Assembly (NCBI GenBank): GCA_964343835.1
Contig: CAYFKR010000015.1
Span: 20,065 to 84,064, forward strand
Length of the DNA stretch: 64,000 bases
Direction: 5' to 3'
Source: CALEMW01 sp964343835
Lineage (GTDB): Bacteria; Krumholzibacteriota; Krumholzibacteriia; LZORAL124-64-63
Each line of letters begins with the position of its first letter. Position 1 is the stretch's first letter. A model generated the notes under the pieces. The model was not told the DNA's origin and did not search any database. It saw only the letters and a program-made list of their open reading frames with translations. Both the position numbers and the translations under genes were made by a program. This document shows positions 63,319 through 64,000 of the stretch, piece after piece.

Positions 63319-64000
63319 ATGAGCAGGGAGAAGATCATCATCATCGGCGCGGCCGGTCGCGACTTCCACAACTTCAACTGCGTCTTCCGGGACAACGAGA
63401 AGTACGAGGTCGTCGCCTTCACCGCGGCCCAGATCCCCGACATCGACGGTCGCAAGTATCCCGCCGTCCTCGCCGGCGACCTGTACCCGGACGGGATCCC
63501 CATCCTGGCCGAGGAGGATCTGCCCCAGCTCATCGCCGAGCACGGCGTGGAGTGCTGCGTCTTCTCCTACAGCGACGTCGCGTACGACGACGTGATGCAC
63601 AAGGCCGCCCTGGTCAACGCCTGCGGCGCCGACTTCAAGCTCCTGGGCGAGCGTCACACCCAGCTGAAGAGCACCAAGCCGGTCATCAGCATCTGCGCCG
63701 TGCGGACGGGCTGCGGCAAGAGCCAGACCACCCGCCGCATCTCCGAGATCCTGCAGGCCGCCGGCAAGAAGGTGGCCGCCGTGCGCCACCCCATGCCCTA
63801 CGGCGACCTGGCCAAGCAGGCCGTCCAGCGCTTCGCCGCCCTGGAGGACCTGGAGAAGCACGAGTGCACCATCGAGGAGATGGAGGAGTACGAGCCCCAC
63901 ATCGTGCGCGGCAACGTGATCTTCGCGGGCGTGGACTACGAGGCCATCCTGCGCGAGGCCGAGAAGGAGGCCGACGTCATCCTGTGGGACGGCGGCAACA
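63319..64000 (+). CDS. Cyclic-2,3-diphosphoglycerate-synthetase-like GTPase (5' part)
   Basis: An open frame of 227 residues reaching the window edge. The opening IIIIGAAGRDFHNFNCVFRDN, then EVVAFTAAQIPDIDGRKYP, SDVAYDDVMHKAALVNACGADF, and the P-loop-like AVRTGCGKSQTTR with VRHPMPYGDLAKQAVQRFA match a protein family annotated as GTPase or cyclic 2,3-diphosphoglycerate synthetase in archaea and some bacteria. Its role in bacteria is unsettled; it should bind ATP or GTP in the cytoplasm. AGAGGTG lies seven bases before ATG 63319. Confidence 0.8.
   Translation, partial: MSREKIIIIGAAGRDFHNFNCVFRDNEKYEVVAFTAAQIPDIDGRKYPAVLAGDLYPDGIPILAEEDLPQLIAEHGVECCVFSYSDVAYDDVMHKAALVNACGADFKLLGERHTQLKSTKPVISICAVRTGCGKSQTTRRISEILQAAGKKVAAVRHPMPYGDLAKQAVQRFAALEDLEKHECTIEEMEEYEPHIVRGNVIFAGVDYEAILREAEKEADVILWDGGN

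Overview
The window is high-GC (about 70% by eye) bacterial chromosome from a double-membraned organism. It carries an LpxL-type lipid A acyltransferase, a split HldE (ADP-heptose) pathway, an Omp85 barrel and several lipoproteins. A gingipain-type C25 protease (PorU-like), a PorV-family barrel and proteases ending in 'PNP' sorting-domain tails indicate type IX secretion. That points to the Fibrobacterota-Chlorobi-Bacteroidota (FCB) superphylum, probably one of its high-GC candidate phyla such as Krumholzibacteriota, Eisenbacteria or Latescibacterota. This placement is inferred from gene content only. A run of ten N at 10915-10924 shows the sequence is a scaffold, probably from a metagenome. 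Genes are dense, mostly on the + strand, with very many 4-base start/stop overlaps (ATGA, GTGA, TTGA). No rRNA, tRNA, CRISPR array or insertion sequence was recognised, and no stretch over 300 bases lacks a gene.

Layout. 0-2.5 kb: molybdenum-hydroxylase maturation genes (MocA-like, XdhC, YqeB/EF2563 family) after a partial gene. 2.5-5 kb: a secreted TPR protein and a DapL-like aminotransferase. 5-9.6 kb: a cofactor/nucleotide run (folB, folK, deoxynucleoside kinase, panB, panC, a GlmU-type uridylyltransferase lacking the acetyltransferase half, a HIT protein). 9.6-14.7 kb: a LytR_C-domain protein, a DUF4321 protein, TatA, the MrfA/MrfB DNA-repair pair (MrfA interrupted by the gap) and a small winged-helix protein. 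14.7-23.4 kb: a minus-strand membrane-anchored parvulin isomerase, an M23 peptidase, dnaE and accA.

23.4-40.5 kb is the most distinctive part. A strong promoter with a terminator-like leader precedes a Trm112-like gene, a PorU-like C25 protease, a PorV-like barrel, an M6 metalloprotease with a sorting tail, two small paralogous envelope proteins, an NHL beta-propeller lipoprotein, a 1136-residue outer-membrane protein with SprA-like modules and an Omp85 barrel. I read it as a type IX-like export and cell-surface attachment island with cargo and unassigned partners. 40.5-51.8 kb: ligA, a DinG-type helicase, hutI, an outer-membrane barrel, a ComEA-like protein and an NtrB/NtrC-like two-component pair. 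52-57.9 kb: aroK, rsmD, coaD, an aspartate-type aminotransferase, obgE, dprA and lpxL. 57.9-64 kb: an ABC-2 exporter (ATPase plus two permeases), a minus-strand DUF3467 gene, split hldE (rfaE1, rfaE2) and the start of a cyclic-2,3-diphosphoglycerate-synthetase-like GTPase cut by the window edge.

Promoters close to TTGACA-17-TATAAT are easy to see despite the GC content (before the TPR gene, the winged-helix gene, accA, the Trm112/PorU cluster and rfaE1). A second recurring type has a TGGA(C/A)-like -35 and an extended TGn -10 (dnaE, the M23 gene and the parvulin gene).
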